NCBI RefSeq assembly: GCF_900182925.1
Contig: NZ_LT900024.1
Coordinates: 2,666,001 to 2,730,000 of the forward strand
Length of the DNA stretch: 64,000 nt
Origin: Psychrobacter sp. LV10R520-6
GTDB lineage: Bacteria; Pseudomonadota; Gammaproteobacteria; Pseudomonadales; Moraxellaceae
Reading direction: 5' to 3'
In this document: positions 37,798 through 48,197 of the stretch, piece after piece
Position numbering within the stretch: the stretch's first letter is position 1
Layout: each line of letters starts with the position of its first letter
The notes under the pieces: model-generated
Told to the model about the DNA's origin: nothing
Database searches by the model: none
What the model saw: the letters and a program-made list of their open reading frames with translations, nothing else
Made by a program: the position numbers and the translations under genes

Positions 37798-38778
37798 TTA
37801 TTTCTGCTCCGCTAACGCTTGCTCAAGCGTTGGCTGCTTAAACTCATAACCAGCATCAAGTAAAGCTTGTGGCAGTACCTTCTGGCCATCAATTAACAGC
37901 GTCGACATCTCACCAAACATCAGCTTGAGTAAGAAATCTGGTAAAGTAAAAAACGTCGGGCGATGCAGCCATGACCCAAGCGCTTTGGTGAAAGTACGAT
38001 TAGTCACAGGATTGGGCGCAGTCAGGTTATACACCACCGCTGGCGTATCATTTTCTGTTATTAAGGTATTGTTATTAGTACTTGAGCTGCTGATCTTCTG
38101 CTCGTTGGTTTCTTCAGCAAGATGCTGCTCAATAATAAAGATAGCCGCCCCTACCCAGTCATCACGGCTGACCCAGCTCATGATTTGCTTACCGTCACCC
38201 AATTGACCACCCAGTCCCAGTTTAAAGGGTAGTAGTAGCTTACCGAGCATACCGCCTTCAGGATGAATAACCACGCCTGTGCGCACAATAGCGACGGGTA
38301 CCCCATATTCAGTCGCTTTTAGCGCGAGCTGCTCCCACTCATCACATAGACGATGCGAAAAATCCGTCTTAGATTGACTACTCTCAGTCAACGGTTTATC
38401 ACTTTGCGTGCCATACCAGCCAATCGCTGAACCGCTAACCAACATTTTAGGCTTCACACTACTACGCGCAATAAATTCTAGTAGCGATTCGGTAGGCTTG
38501 ACCCGACTGGCAAGCAATTGCTCTTTACGCTCATCGCTCCAGCGCGAGTCAGCAATACCAGCGCCTGCGAGATTTAAAATAACATCAAAGCTTTTATCGG
38601 TCTGTGCTAGCTCATCATAAGTCATCATACTAACTGTACTGGGATGCGTCTGACTGCTATCGCGTGTTAGCCAGGTGATGTGTAAATCCTTATCCTGCGC
38701 ACGATAACGTTTGATAAGCTCATCACTGAACGCGCTACCCAAAAACCCTGATCCACCACTGATTAAAATATTCATCAT
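37798..38778 (-). CDS. TIGR01777-type NAD(P)-binding epimerase-like protein (YfcH family)
   Basis: 326 residues. Rossmann start MNILISGGSGFLGSAFSDEL, the family phrase NLAGAGIADSRWSDERKEQL, active-site-like GSAIGWYG and the C-terminal DUF1731 part (LLIDGQKVLPQALLDAGYEF). Extended SDR fold; true substrate unknown. AAGGA precedes the first of two adjacent ATGs. A Ser/Thr/Asn-rich insertion near residue 225-245 is unusual for the family. Confidence 0.88.
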   Translation of the reverse strand: MMNILISGGSGFLGSAFSDELIKRYRAQDKDLHITWLTRDSSQTHPSTVSMMTYDELAQTDKSFDVILNLAGAGIADSRWSDERKEQLLASRVKPTESLLEFIARSSVKPKMLVSGSAIGWYGTQSDKPLTESSQSKTDFSHRLCDEWEQLALKATEYGVPVAIVRTGVVIHPEGGMLGKLLLPFKLGLGGQLGDGKQIMSWVSRDDWVGAAIFIIEQHLAEETNEQKISSSSTNNNTLITENDTPAVVYNLTAPNPVTNRTFTKALGSWLHRPTFFTLPDFLLKLMFGEMSTLLIDGQKVLPQALLDAGYEFKQPTLEQALAEQK

Positions 38779-38898
38779 CTCTTATCCTTATATTTTCTAG
38801 CGTTATTATATTGAGTGTGACAAAAAACGTGCTACAAAAACAAGAGTACAATTGTAGGGATTAAGATATAGAAGAGTGTTGGATATTGAAATTAAATG

Positions 38899-39561
38899 CT
38901 ATCTAATAACTTGTCCCGTAAGCGCATCATGTATTTGGCTAGGTAACTCGTAACCTAACGTATCGCCTTGCAAGTAAGCAACTTGCTGAGCAAACTCACT
39001 ATTTATAAAGTACCCTTGCGCCTGTGCTAACGATAATGCTGGCGGTTGTCCCGAAGGGTTACAACTGGTCGAAACAATAAAACCATAAGGGTTACTTACT
39101 GAAACCACTTGCGCACACAGCTGTTGAATCAACGGATGGGCGATAACACGTACCGCTACGCTATCATGAGCACCGGTAATCCAAGACGGAATCGGCACGC
39201 TAAGCGACTGAGATGATTGGGATTGAGATAAAGGTAATAACCAGGTATGCGCTTGCTGGGCTACAGCATTAGGCGAGATATGCCAACTGTCGAGGACGGT
39301 TTGACGCTGCTCAGCACTTAAGCTCTCTAACAATGGCGCAATACGTGCCGCACTATCGGTCACCACAATCATGCCTTTATCCATTGGGCGCTGTTTAATA
39401 GCAAGTAGCTGTTGTACTGCTAGCTGACTAAACGGATCACAACCGATGCCCCACACGCTTTCGGTTGGATAAGTAAGTAACTGCCCTGCCCTTAAGTATT
39501 GAGCAGCTTGAGTGACAGAATTAGTTGTTAAAGGCGTGTCTGGGAGCATGGATGATTTCAT
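38899..39561 (-). CDS. tsaC: threonylcarbamoyl-AMP synthase (YrdC/Sua5 domain)
   Basis: About 220 residues from the ATG at 39559-39561; 39594 and 39549 are alternatives, and none has a strong ribosome binding site. Makes threonylcarbamoyl-AMP for the t6A37 modification of ANN-decoding tRNAs. YrdC features: TYPTESVWGIGCDPFS, KQRPMDKGMIVV, a conserved Arg in VAVRVIAHP and the motif STSCNPSGQPP. Third gene of lysM-dprA-tsaC, the conserved order in Pseudomonas and Acinetobacter. Confidence 0.9.
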   Translation of the reverse strand: MKSSMLPDTPLTTNSVTQAAQYLRAGQLLTYPTESVWGIGCDPFSQLAVQQLLAIKQRPMDKGMIVVTDSAARIAPLLESLSAEQRQTVLDSWHISPNAVAQQAHTWLLPLSQSQSSQSLSVPIPSWITGAHDSVAVRVIAHPLIQQLCAQVVSVSNPYGFIVSTSCNPSGQPPALSLAQAQGYFINSEFAQQVAYLQGDTLGYELPSQIHDALTGQVIR

Positions 39562-39660
39562 AGTGTACGGTTGAATTTTCAAAGAGAAAAGCAAGAAGAA
39601 TAAGTAATGTGTGGCAATAAGACTAAATAAACAAATATAGAAATTTATTTAAATAGATAA

Positions 39661-40866
39661 CTAAACGCGTAAATAGCGTCCCCCTTGTTCGCTGATAGTA
39701 CCTAATAGTTCAAGCTCCATCAGCTGGCCGATTAATTGCGGTGCCGTTAATTCTGTAGATACCAGTAAGGCATCTAAATCTTGTCCGTGCCAATCAAGTT
39801 GTTTATAAACGACTTCTAAATGTTCAGGGATAGCAACCTTAGAGGCGACACTGGCTTTTTGCTTATTAGTAAGCTGCTCAGTATTAGATTTGGATGAGGT
39901 ATCTGCTGATTGGTTGAGTTCGATGCTTTTAAGATCACTAGGATAAATATTAAGTTGTACGTTGACATCATCCAGCACCTGCTGCGGATGATATATCAAG
40001 GTTGCGCCTTCACGTATCAGATGATGACAGCCTTCAGCATTACTATTATCGATATGGCTTGGGATAGCAAAGACTTGTTTGCCTTGGTCAGAGGTGAGCC
40101 GAGCAGTAATTAACGAGCCGCTTTTGATAGTCGCTTCAGTGACAATCGTTGCCAAACTGAGACCGGCAACCAAGCGGTTACGCCGCGGAAAAGTATGCTT
40201 ATGTGGCTGAGTGTGTGGCAATAGCTCACTGACTAGACAGCCACCTTGCTCGATAATTTGAGTAAATAAATGATCGTGATGGTTGGGGTAGCAAACATTA
40301 ATACCGGTACCCATCACCCCAATCGTGCGACCTTGGTAGTCAGGATCGGCTTGAGCTAAAGCGCCGAAATGTGCGCGTTTATCCACGCCCATAGCCAAGC
40401 CGCTAGTGATAATGTAGCCAGCTTGCGCCAAATATTGCGCTATATCAAAGGTAATTTTTTGCGCATGCGTGCTTGGTTTTCGGCTGCCAACGATAGCGAT
40501 TTGCGCTTGATGTAGCAACGCACTATTACCACGATAAAATAGTAACGGCGGTGGATCGTAGATTTGTAGCAACTGCGCAGGATAGTCAGGCTGATCAGCA
40601 AAAAGCAGCTGGTATTTATCAGCTCTTAATGCCTGCTCGATAGTATCGATGCTGGTTAGGGTCTGCTCTTGCTGCTCGTGACGCTTAATATGACTAGGAT
40701 GAATACCCAGTTGTCGCCACGCTTCAACCTTGGCCGTCCATGCTTGCTGCGCGCTACCAAAGGTAGTAACCAGCTTATGGTAAGCGGATAATGACGCATT
40801 CACCTCATGCCACAGCGCCAATACGGCGCGCTGGTCATCGGATATAAGAGTTGAGATTGCTATCAT
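39661..40866 (-). CDS. dprA: DNA-processing protein DprA
   Basis: 401 residues. N-terminal SAM-like helical region, then the Rossmann-like DprA core: VGSRKPSTHAQKI, TSGLAMGVDKRAHFGAL, GTGINVCYPNHHDHLF and FPRRNRLVAGLS. The C-terminal winged-helix DML1-like domain ends LELLGTISEQGGRYLRV. DprA loads RecA onto incoming single-stranded DNA in natural transformation. Lies between the LysM gene and tsaC with short gaps, so probably one operon. Presence agrees with a competent Moraxellaceae. Confidence 0.95.
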   Translation of the reverse strand: MIAISTLISDDQRAVLALWHEVNASLSAYHKLVTTFGSAQQAWTAKVEAWRQLGIHPSHIKRHEQQEQTLTSIDTIEQALRADKYQLLFADQPDYPAQLLQIYDPPPLLFYRGNSALLHQAQIAIVGSRKPSTHAQKITFDIAQYLAQAGYIITSGLAMGVDKRAHFGALAQADPDYQGRTIGVMGTGINVCYPNHHDHLFTQIIEQGGCLVSELLPHTQPHKHTFPRRNRLVAGLSLATIVTEATIKSGSLITARLTSDQGKQVFAIPSHIDNSNAEGCHHLIREGATLIYHPQQVLDDVNVQLNIYPSDLKSIELNQSADTSSKSNTEQLTNKQKASVASKVAIPEHLEVVYKQLDWHGQDLDALLVSTELTAPQLIGQLMELELLGTISEQGGRYLRV

Positions 40867-40918
40867 GGTTGCTTAGCTCGTATTGATTGGCTCTTATTAG
40901 TTAGTAGCTTATAAGCGC

Positions 40919-42022
40919 TTACAAATAAGGGGGCGGTAGCAGTTGGTCACCGACATTAAGTGGCAGCTCAGAGTTGAGTACATAAGCATAGCTGATATTA
41001 TCAAAAGTATTAAATACCATCACCATGCCGCTAGGCTCACTTGGTAAGCGTACTGGCGTGTCATTATCCAAGATATCGCGTACTAACGGCCCTTTTTGAT
41101 ATACCGTCAACACATCCCCTGGTTTGGCACCATGACTGCTACCTAAGTTAATAGCGACCACACCACCACGCGCCGCTGAGCTGATTGAATCCATTACCCG
41201 CACAATCATGCCGCCACGATTGACAGTCGCAGGCGTAGGATAAAATACTGGTGGGATAGAGTTGCCCAGCTCAACAAACACCCGATCACCTTCACGGACT
41301 TCTTTGCCATAAGATTCGATGAGCTGTATGCTGGTCACGCCGTTACTTTCCGTAGCAGTGACCAAGCCAGTCGCCACTTGCGTCACTTCTAAACCGATGA
41401 CTTCTTGGGTCTTAGGCTCAACGTACATCTCGCCTTCATGGTAGACGCCATAACGCTGACCAATGATCAGCGGTACGCCCTTAGCATAGACTTTGTCACC
41501 GCTCGCCGTAATCAGATTACGATTTTTGGAGGCTAAGATATAAGGCGTGGTATTAAAGTCTTTTGGATTAACAATGATTGTTTTGTCTAACCAATGCCGA
41601 ATGGCTGACATCGGAATGGCAGGAATACTATTGGCAGTGGATGTGACCGTTACGGTGCTAGCGACCACATTACCAATCAGTTGTTTTTCTACCCCTGCGC
41701 AGCCTTCGCCCGTATCGACACCGATCAAAGTCTTACCTTGGATCACGCATAAGATAAGAATGTCATTAGGATAAATGAGGTTGGGATTTTTGATTTGTTT
41801 ATTGGTCGCCCAAATCTCTTTCCAACGCCATGCACTGTCTAAATAGCGCCCTGATATATCCCATAAGGTATCGCCTTTTTTGACAATATAGCGATTGGGA
41901 GCATCCGCTTTGATAGTTGGTGACGGATTATTAGCGTGGGCAGTGGTCAACAGCAGCGCACTACTAAAGGCAGTCATCAGCAGCGCTTTTGCCATGGCGT
42001 TTAGACTTATTTTCATTATCAT
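40919..42022 (-). CDS. LysM-domain periplasmic protein upstream of dprA
   Basis: 367 residues. Signal peptide (ALLMTAFSSALLLTTAHA), one LysM peptidoglycan-binding motif (YIVKKGDTLWDISGRYLDSA; WATNKQIKNPNLIYPNDILI) and a beta-rich C-terminal region of unknown role. The equivalent gene sits before dprA in Pseudomonas and Acinetobacter. Start could be ATG 42022 or the in-frame ATG two codons on (MKISL). First gene of lysM-dprA-tsaC. Confidence 0.9.
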   Translation of the reverse strand: MIMKISLNAMAKALLMTAFSSALLLTTAHANNPSPTIKADAPNRYIVKKGDTLWDISGRYLDSAWRWKEIWATNKQIKNPNLIYPNDILILCVIQGKTLIGVDTGEGCAGVEKQLIGNVVASTVTVTSTANSIPAIPMSAIRHWLDKTIIVNPKDFNTTPYILASKNRNLITASGDKVYAKGVPLIIGQRYGVYHEGEMYVEPKTQEVIGLEVTQVATGLVTATESNGVTSIQLIESYGKEVREGDRVFVELGNSIPPVFYPTPATVNRGGMIVRVMDSISSAARGGVVAINLGSSHGAKPGDVLTVYQKGPLVRDILDNDTPVRLPSEPSGMVMVFNTFDNISYAYVLNSELPLNVGDQLLPPPYL

Positions 42023-42253
42023 GTCCGTAATGGGTAAGGGTTAGCACTAGCGCTGTTGGAGTTGATTGTAATCAATCATCATTAACTATTTATAGAACGC
42101 TTTTTTTATCTGGACCTGTTCTTACAGCGATATCTGAACCAAAGTGCCAGCTACTGATTTTTGAATTTACGATGATATGAACAATAGCACAATATTAAAC
42201 ACTTTTTTACAAAAGCGTAACCTTTATTACGGCAAGTTTTTGACCTTAAACTA

Positions 42254-43113
42254 GGGCGTGTTGAACATTGGGAATAAATTGATGACAAAAAAATAGCAAA
42301 CGAGTAATCTTTAAGTTCTCACACAAAAAAGACTTCGTTTGCTATGCCTCGTACTATGCTCAAAGATGAACACTGGACAAGACTAAGACCTATCTTACTA
42401 GAACTTAATATCTATGACAAAGGAAATCTTAGAAATACGGTTGAAGGCGTGTTGTATCGTATGCGTGTTGGCTGTCCTTGGCGCGACTTACCCGCTTACT
42501 TTGGCAAGCCCAATACTGTCTACAAGGCTTACCAGCGTTGGTTTCGAAGTGATAAGCTGATTGCGTTGTTTGCTTTATTAATCAAAGAGTCTGACCTTGA
42601 ATGGGTGTTTATAGATGGCACTCATATTAAAGCGCATCAGCACAGTAGTGGTGGCAATGAAGTCGCCCAAGCCATTAGTAAAAGTGTCGCAGGTCGCGCC
42701 ACACCAAGATTCACTTAGCAGTCGATGCTCATGGTAACCCTATCACCTTTATTCTATCAGATGGCACGACTCATGACGTTAAGGTAGCACCAGACTTAAT
42801 TGATAAGATAGATTTAAGCGATACAGACATTCTATGCGCCGATAAAGGCTATGACTCTGAGACGCTACGAGAATACATCAAGCAAGCAGGGAGCTGGGAT
42901 AATATCCCTCGAAAACGAAACACTAAGTCCTCTAACGACCATATGGACTGGGATTTGTATAAAGCACGGCATCTAGTAGAAAACGCCTTTGCTAAGCTAA
43001 AACAGTATAGGGCGGTTGCCACCAGATTTGATAAGCTCAAGCAGAGTTATGAGAATACAGTAGCTCTCGCTTGCGCTTATATCTGGCTGAAATTATGAAT
43101 GTTCAACACGCCC
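42254..43113 (+). mobile_element. IS5-family insertion sequence, copy 1 (inactive)
   Basis: 860 bp. Inverted ends GGGCGTGTTGAACATT (42254-) and the complement ending 43113, flanked by TA on both sides. It is exactly 2 bp longer than copy 3 once the IS630 insert is removed from that copy, which agrees with the 2-bp insertion in the transposase. Confidence 0.9.
42344..43098 (+). pseudogene. IS5-family transposase, frameshifted
   Basis: Starts [20 protein letters not shown] and matches the copy at 56892-57632, until an extra AC dinucleotide near 42702 turns [12 protein letters not shown] into GRATPRFT-stop (42718). After the shift the homologous frame continues to IWLKL and TGA at 43098. The first catalytic Asp ([13 protein letters not shown]) lies before the shift and the second and Glu after it. 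So this copy should be inactive unless the shift is bypassed. Confidence 0.9.
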
Positions 43114-43226
43114 TACTTAGTAAGTAAAGTTTTATTACTTATCAAGTATTCCTATGATATCTATTATCAGACTATATTTTAGTAATACGACCTCTAATTA
43201 ATAAATTTAACAAAATGGAGTGCATT

Positions 43227-44231
43227 GTGATCACACGGACTGTGAGCAATCTTACCAAAGATTCTGTTTCGGCTATAGACATAGCAGCCCGCCTAAAAGA
43301 AGGTAGTCTTTGTCCGGTAGCGCTTGTTGAAGAGACATTTGCAAACATAAGAGCTTCTGATCCCGCTATTTTTACAGAGTTGCTCGAAGAACGGGCGTTG
43401 AAAGAAGCCTATGCTTCTAGAAAACGCCGCCGTGAAGGTAATCTACTTAGTCTATGGGATGGTATCCCTATCGCATGGAAAGACCTTTTTGATATAGAAG
43501 GTCGAGTCACCACCGCAGGATCTACTGTATTCAGATCTAACACGCCTGCTACTCATGATGCCGATATGGTTGCAAATGCCACTCGAGCTGGCCTTATATC
43601 GATAGGCTGTCTTAATATGACTGAATTTGCCTATTCTGGTCTAGGTCTTAATCCGCATTTTGGTACTCCTCAAAACCCACATGGCACAGGCCCTGCTCGT
43701 ATTCCTGGTGGCTCGTCATCAGGTTGCGGTGTCGCTATCGCCCGCGGACTAGTACCACTTTCTGTCGGCAGTGATACTGGGGGCTCGATACGTATTCCTG
43801 CTGGATTAAATGGCATAGTCGGCTATAAAGGTTCTAGTAGAGCGTTTCCAAAAGGTGGTACGTTTCCACTCTCACCGACATTGGATACCTTTGGTCCACT
43901 TGCTGCTGACTTAAAAAGCTGCATCGGTGCGGCAGAAATTCTCAACGGGCGAGCCGTCGCAATGCCCAAACCAACACCTATCAGTCAACTCAAATTCTTT
44001 ATTCCTATTAATGTTGTCTTTGAAGACGCACAAGATGCTGTGATAGAGAATTTTGAAGCCAGTGTTCGCGCTTTAGAGAGCGAAGGGGTAATGGTCACTC
44101 GGGGAGTGAGCAGCGAATTTGAAGAAATAGATACCCTTGCTGCTAACCACGGTTACTTGGTTGGCCCAGAAGCGTTGGAATTGCACTGGGATCTTGTTCA
44201 TTCTGAGCACGTGACCCAGATGGATCGGTAA
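43227..44231 (+). pseudogene. amidase (amidase-signature family), 3' end cut off by IS3
   Basis: About 334 residues from the GTG at 43227, preferred because GGAG precedes it; the ATG at 43215 lacks a site. Amidase-signature residues are present: Lys of IAWKDLFD, GGSSSG and GSDTGGSIRIPAG (Ser-cisSer-Lys triad). The family is normally about 450-480 residues, but this frame ends where the IS3-family element begins; its TAA stop is made by the element's first bases (GGTAATC). The missing C-terminal quarter forms part of the fold, so activity is doubtful. An IS5 copy lies just upstream, so the gene fragment is boxed between two elements. Confidence 0.8.
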
Positions 44232-44297
44232 TCCCCCCTAAAAACAAGAACACTTAGAAGTAGAGATTAACTGCTAAACTACCAGCAGGAGAAACTC

Positions 44298-44564
44298 ATG
44301 AAAAAGTCACGCTTTACCGACAACCAAATCGTCAACATCCTCAAACAAGCAGAACAGGGTGTGCCCATTACTGAGCTCTGCCGTGAGCACAATGTAGGCC
44401 AAAGCACGTTCTATAACTGGCGATCTAAGTATGGTGGCATGGATGCCGCGCTTATCACCCGTCTCAAAGAGCTTGAAGTTGAGAATGCCCGATTAAAGAA
44501 GATGTATGCCGATGAATGTCTTAAATCAGACATATTACAGGATGCCATGTCAAAAAAGTGGTAG
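44298..44564 (+). CDS. IS3-family OrfA (helix-turn-helix protein)
   Basis: 88 residues: HTH ([37 protein letters not shown]) and a leucine-zipper-like coiled coil ([20 protein letters not shown]). Binds the element's ends and, through frameshifting near its 3' end, is fused to OrfB. Overlaps orfB by 7 bp. Confidence 0.9.
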   Translation: MKKSRFTDNQIVNILKQAEQGVPITELCREHNVGQSTFYNWRSKYGGMDAALITRLKELEVENARLKKMYADECLKSDILQDAMSKKW

Positions 44565-45385
44565 CGCCAGTAAGGCGCAAAGCGTTGGCTTGTTACTACA
44601 TTGAAGATCGTGGCATAAGCATCCGCAGGGCGTGCTCAATCTTTAATATCAGCGTGACGGTCTACTACCCTAAGTCAGTTGCCTCTGATGAGAACCGCCA
44701 AATAGCCAATTTGTTGATAGATTTGACCAACCAGAATAAGAACTGGGGCTTTGGTTTATGCTTTTTAAGCTTACGAAACGTGCTAGGACTGCCATACAAC
44801 CATAAGCGGGTGTATCGTATCTACTGTGAGCTTGAATTGAACCTTAGAATCAAACCTAAGCGCCGCATTAAGCGTGCCAAACCAATACCACTTGCTGTAC
44901 CTGTAGAGCCGAATCAAAGCTGGAGTATGGATTTCATGCATGACGCCCTAACTGATGGCAGAGCCTTTAGACTGTTTAATGTGATTGATGATTACAACCG
45001 AGAAGCCTTGACGGTCGAGATTGACTTCTCGCTACCCGCTCAAAGAGTCATACGCAGTCTGAATCAGCTGATTGAATGTCGAGGTAAACCTGCTCAAGTA
45101 AGATGTGATAACGGTCCTGAGTACATTAGTAATGCACTCAAAGAATGGGCGATAGAACAAGGTATCACGATCAGTTATATTGAGCCTGGCAATCCACAGC
45201 AAAATGCCTATGTTGAACGTTACAACAGAACCATGCGCTATGACTGGTTAAACCAAGCGTTGTTTACTGATTTAGATCAAGTACGTCAGCAAGCTGAAGC
45301 TTGGTTATATCACTACAATCACGAGCGCCCTAATATGGGCAATGGCGGCTTTACGCCGATACAGAAACTAAACCACGCCGCTTAA
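44558..45385 (+). CDS. IS3-family OrfB (DDE transposase domain)
   Basis: 275 residues. rve-type integrase core: Asp in [14 protein letters not shown], Asp in VRCDNGPEY and Glu in [15 protein letters not shown], spaced as in IS3 enzymes. The MVAPVRR start lies in the overlap with orfA; the functional product is normally the OrfAB fusion made by programmed -1 frameshifting. Intact. Confidence 0.9.
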   Translation: MVAPVRRKALACYYIEDRGISIRRACSIFNISVTVYYPKSVASDENRQIANLLIDLTNQNKNWGFGLCFLSLRNVLGLPYNHKRVYRIYCELELNLRIKPKRRIKRAKPIPLAVPVEPNQSWSMDFMHDALTDGRAFRLFNVIDDYNREALTVEIDFSLPAQRVIRSLNQLIECRGKPAQVRCDNGPEYISNALKEWAIEQGITISYIEPGNPQQNAYVERYNRTMRYDWLNQALFTDLDQVRQQAEAWLYHYNHERPNMGNGGFTPIQKLNHAA

Positions 45386-45469
45386 TTCTATTTATTTGGT
45401 GTCTTATGGTTGGGATGATTACCATGCAAGCAAGAATTTTCCTCTACAGCCCATATATTACAGCCAAAA

Positions 45470-45498
45470 AAAAGCCCCAATCGTGAGATTGGGGCTTT
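45470..45498 (-). terminator. terminator downstream of tRNA-Val
   Basis: AAAGCCCCAAT-CGTGAG-ATTGGGGCTTT, a strong stem directly after the tRNA on its strand. Confidence 0.85.
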
Positions 45499-45505
45499 CT
45501 AAATT

Positions 45506-45582
<77 letters not shown>

Positions 45583-45878
45583 ATTTAGGTTGAGTATTCA
45601 ATCAAGTTTCTATTACTTTGCAAGTCTTTTTTCTAGCTAAACTGCCTTATTATTGAAATACTTACGATTCAGCTTTATATTAACTATTAAATAAGGTTGT
45701 TTGTGTAGTTTTAATGGTTAATATATAATGATGGTTTAGTTTTGATTGTTAATAGAGGGGCGTCGCTTGATATTGGCAATCTAGTAATACTGTTGCAGAT
45801 ATGAAAAAAACGATTCTTATGATAATTGAATAGTATCTAATAAAATTAAGTTAACAGTAAAAGGATTAGGAGTATCAA

Positions 45879-46856
45879 ATGGGCTTATTGGTTGATGGGC
45901 AGTGGCAGGATAATTGGTACGACACAGAATCTAGCGGTGGACGCTTTGAGCGTGAAGATGCAGGCTTCAGAAATTGGGTAACCGTAGATGGTAGTGCTGG
46001 TTCGTCGGGTCGGGGTGGCTTTCAAGCCGAAGCCAATCGTTATCATTTATATGTCTCTTTGGCGTGTCCATGGGCAAACCGCACGACCATTTTTCGTCAG
46101 CTAAAAGGCTTAGAAGATATTATTTCGATGTCTGTGGTTCATCCTTTTATGGGTAATAAAGGTTGGACGTTTGCAGAGGGCACAGGTGTTATCGTTGACC
46201 CTATTATCCATGCAAGTTATCTGTATGAGGTTTATATCGCGGCAAAACCAAATTATACGGGGCGGGTGACAATACCGATATTATGGGATAAAAAGACCAA
46301 TACCATCGTCAGCAATGAATCCGCTGAGATTATTCGTATGTTTAACTCAGCTTTTAATGGCGTTGGGGCAGTAGCTGGTGATTTTCTACCTGCCGATGCG
46401 ATAGTAGAAATTGATGAGATAAATGCGTTTATTTATGATGCTATCAATAATGGCGTCTATAAAGCTGGTTTTGCGAGCACGCAAGCCGCTTATACAGAAG
46501 CAGTAGTGGCGCTATTTGATGCCTTAGATACTTTAGAGGCACGTTTGGCAGACCAACGTTACTTAATAGGTAGCACGATAACTGAGGCGGATTGGCGTTT
46601 ATTTACGACATTAGTACGTTTTGATGCGGTTTATGTCGGACACTTTAAATGTAATATTCGCCGCATCATTGACTATCCCAATCTTTGGGGTTATCTGCGT
46701 GATTTGTATCAAGTACCGGGTATTAAAGATACCGTAGATATGGATCATATTAAAGCGCATTATTACACTAGCCATGCCACTATCAACCCTACAGCTATCG
46801 TACCCGTTGGTCCTTTGATTGACTTTGATGAGCCGCATGAGCGGGCGCATTTATAG
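45879..46856 (+). CDS. glutathionyl-hydroquinone reductase / omega-class GST
   Basis: 325 residues. Thioredoxin-fold N domain with catalytic Cys in YVSLACPWANR, the redox motif of GS-hydroquinone reductases (Xi class, YqjG-like), then an all-helical C domain (LIGSTITEADWRLFTTLVRF). Such enzymes release glutathione from quinol conjugates. AGGAGTATCAA precedes the ATG. It is separated from hemB by a shared bidirectional terminator. Confidence 0.92.
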   Translation: MGLLVDGQWQDNWYDTESSGGRFEREDAGFRNWVTVDGSAGSSGRGGFQAEANRYHLYVSLACPWANRTTIFRQLKGLEDIISMSVVHPFMGNKGWTFAEGTGVIVDPIIHASYLYEVYIAAKPNYTGRVTIPILWDKKTNTIVSNESAEIIRMFNSAFNGVGAVAGDFLPADAIVEIDEINAFIYDAINNGVYKAGFASTQAAYTEAVVALFDALDTLEARLADQRYLIGSTITEADWRLFTTLVRFDAVYVGHFKCNIRRIIDYPNLWGYLRDLYQVPGIKDTVDMDHIKAHYYTSHATINPTAIVPVGPLIDFDEPHERAHL

Positions 46857-46908
46857 AGTGCTATTTGATAAAGTGCTGTTTGAGTTTTAGGGTAAGGCAA
46901 TACAAACA

Positions 46909-46949
46909 AACCGTACCCGCTGCTTGATAGTAGCGGGTACGGTTTTTTT
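46909..46949. terminator. bidirectional terminator between GST and hemB
   Basis: AACCGTACCCGCT / AGCGGGTACGGTT stem (13 bp) with T runs, between convergent genes. Confidence 0.9.
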
Positions 46950-46971
46950 AATAAGCAAAAATATGTTGAAA

Positions 46972-47988
<1,017 letters not shown>

Positions 47989-48117
47989 TTATTATATTTT
48001 CATTGGGTCATTGGGTCATTTGGTTGTTGTTTATAATATTATTATTTATTAGATAGCCGTTTAAAAGTAGCGCGAAATGTTGTGAGACTACTATAACCAA
48101 AAGCGGCGCTCAAAAGC

Positions 48118-48148
48118 AATCAGCCCCACCGAAGCGGCAGGGCTGATT
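48118..48148 (-). terminator. terminator of the efflux outer-membrane gene
   Basis: AATCAGCCC / GGGCTGATT stem (9 bp) followed on the minus strand by TGCTTTT, 50 bp beyond the stop codon. Confidence 0.6.
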
Positions 48149-48197
48149 GTGCGATATTTATCTATCATTACTTGTTTATCACTTACCTAGCAGGCGC

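Larger units (their letters stand above)
44227..45423 (+). mobile_element. IS3-family insertion sequence
   Basis: About 1.2 kb with related ends GGTAATC-CC (left) and GG-GATTACC (right), and the two-frame orfA/orfB layout. It interrupts the amidase gene. I do not see a clear matching target duplication (flanks ATC and ATG), so one end may be off by a base or the site rearranged. Confidence 0.8.

Noticed and set aside
42344..42718. IS5 copy 1 as a programmed-frameshift transposase
   Set aside because: The other copies have one continuous frame and the difference is a 2-bp insertion, so it is a mutation.
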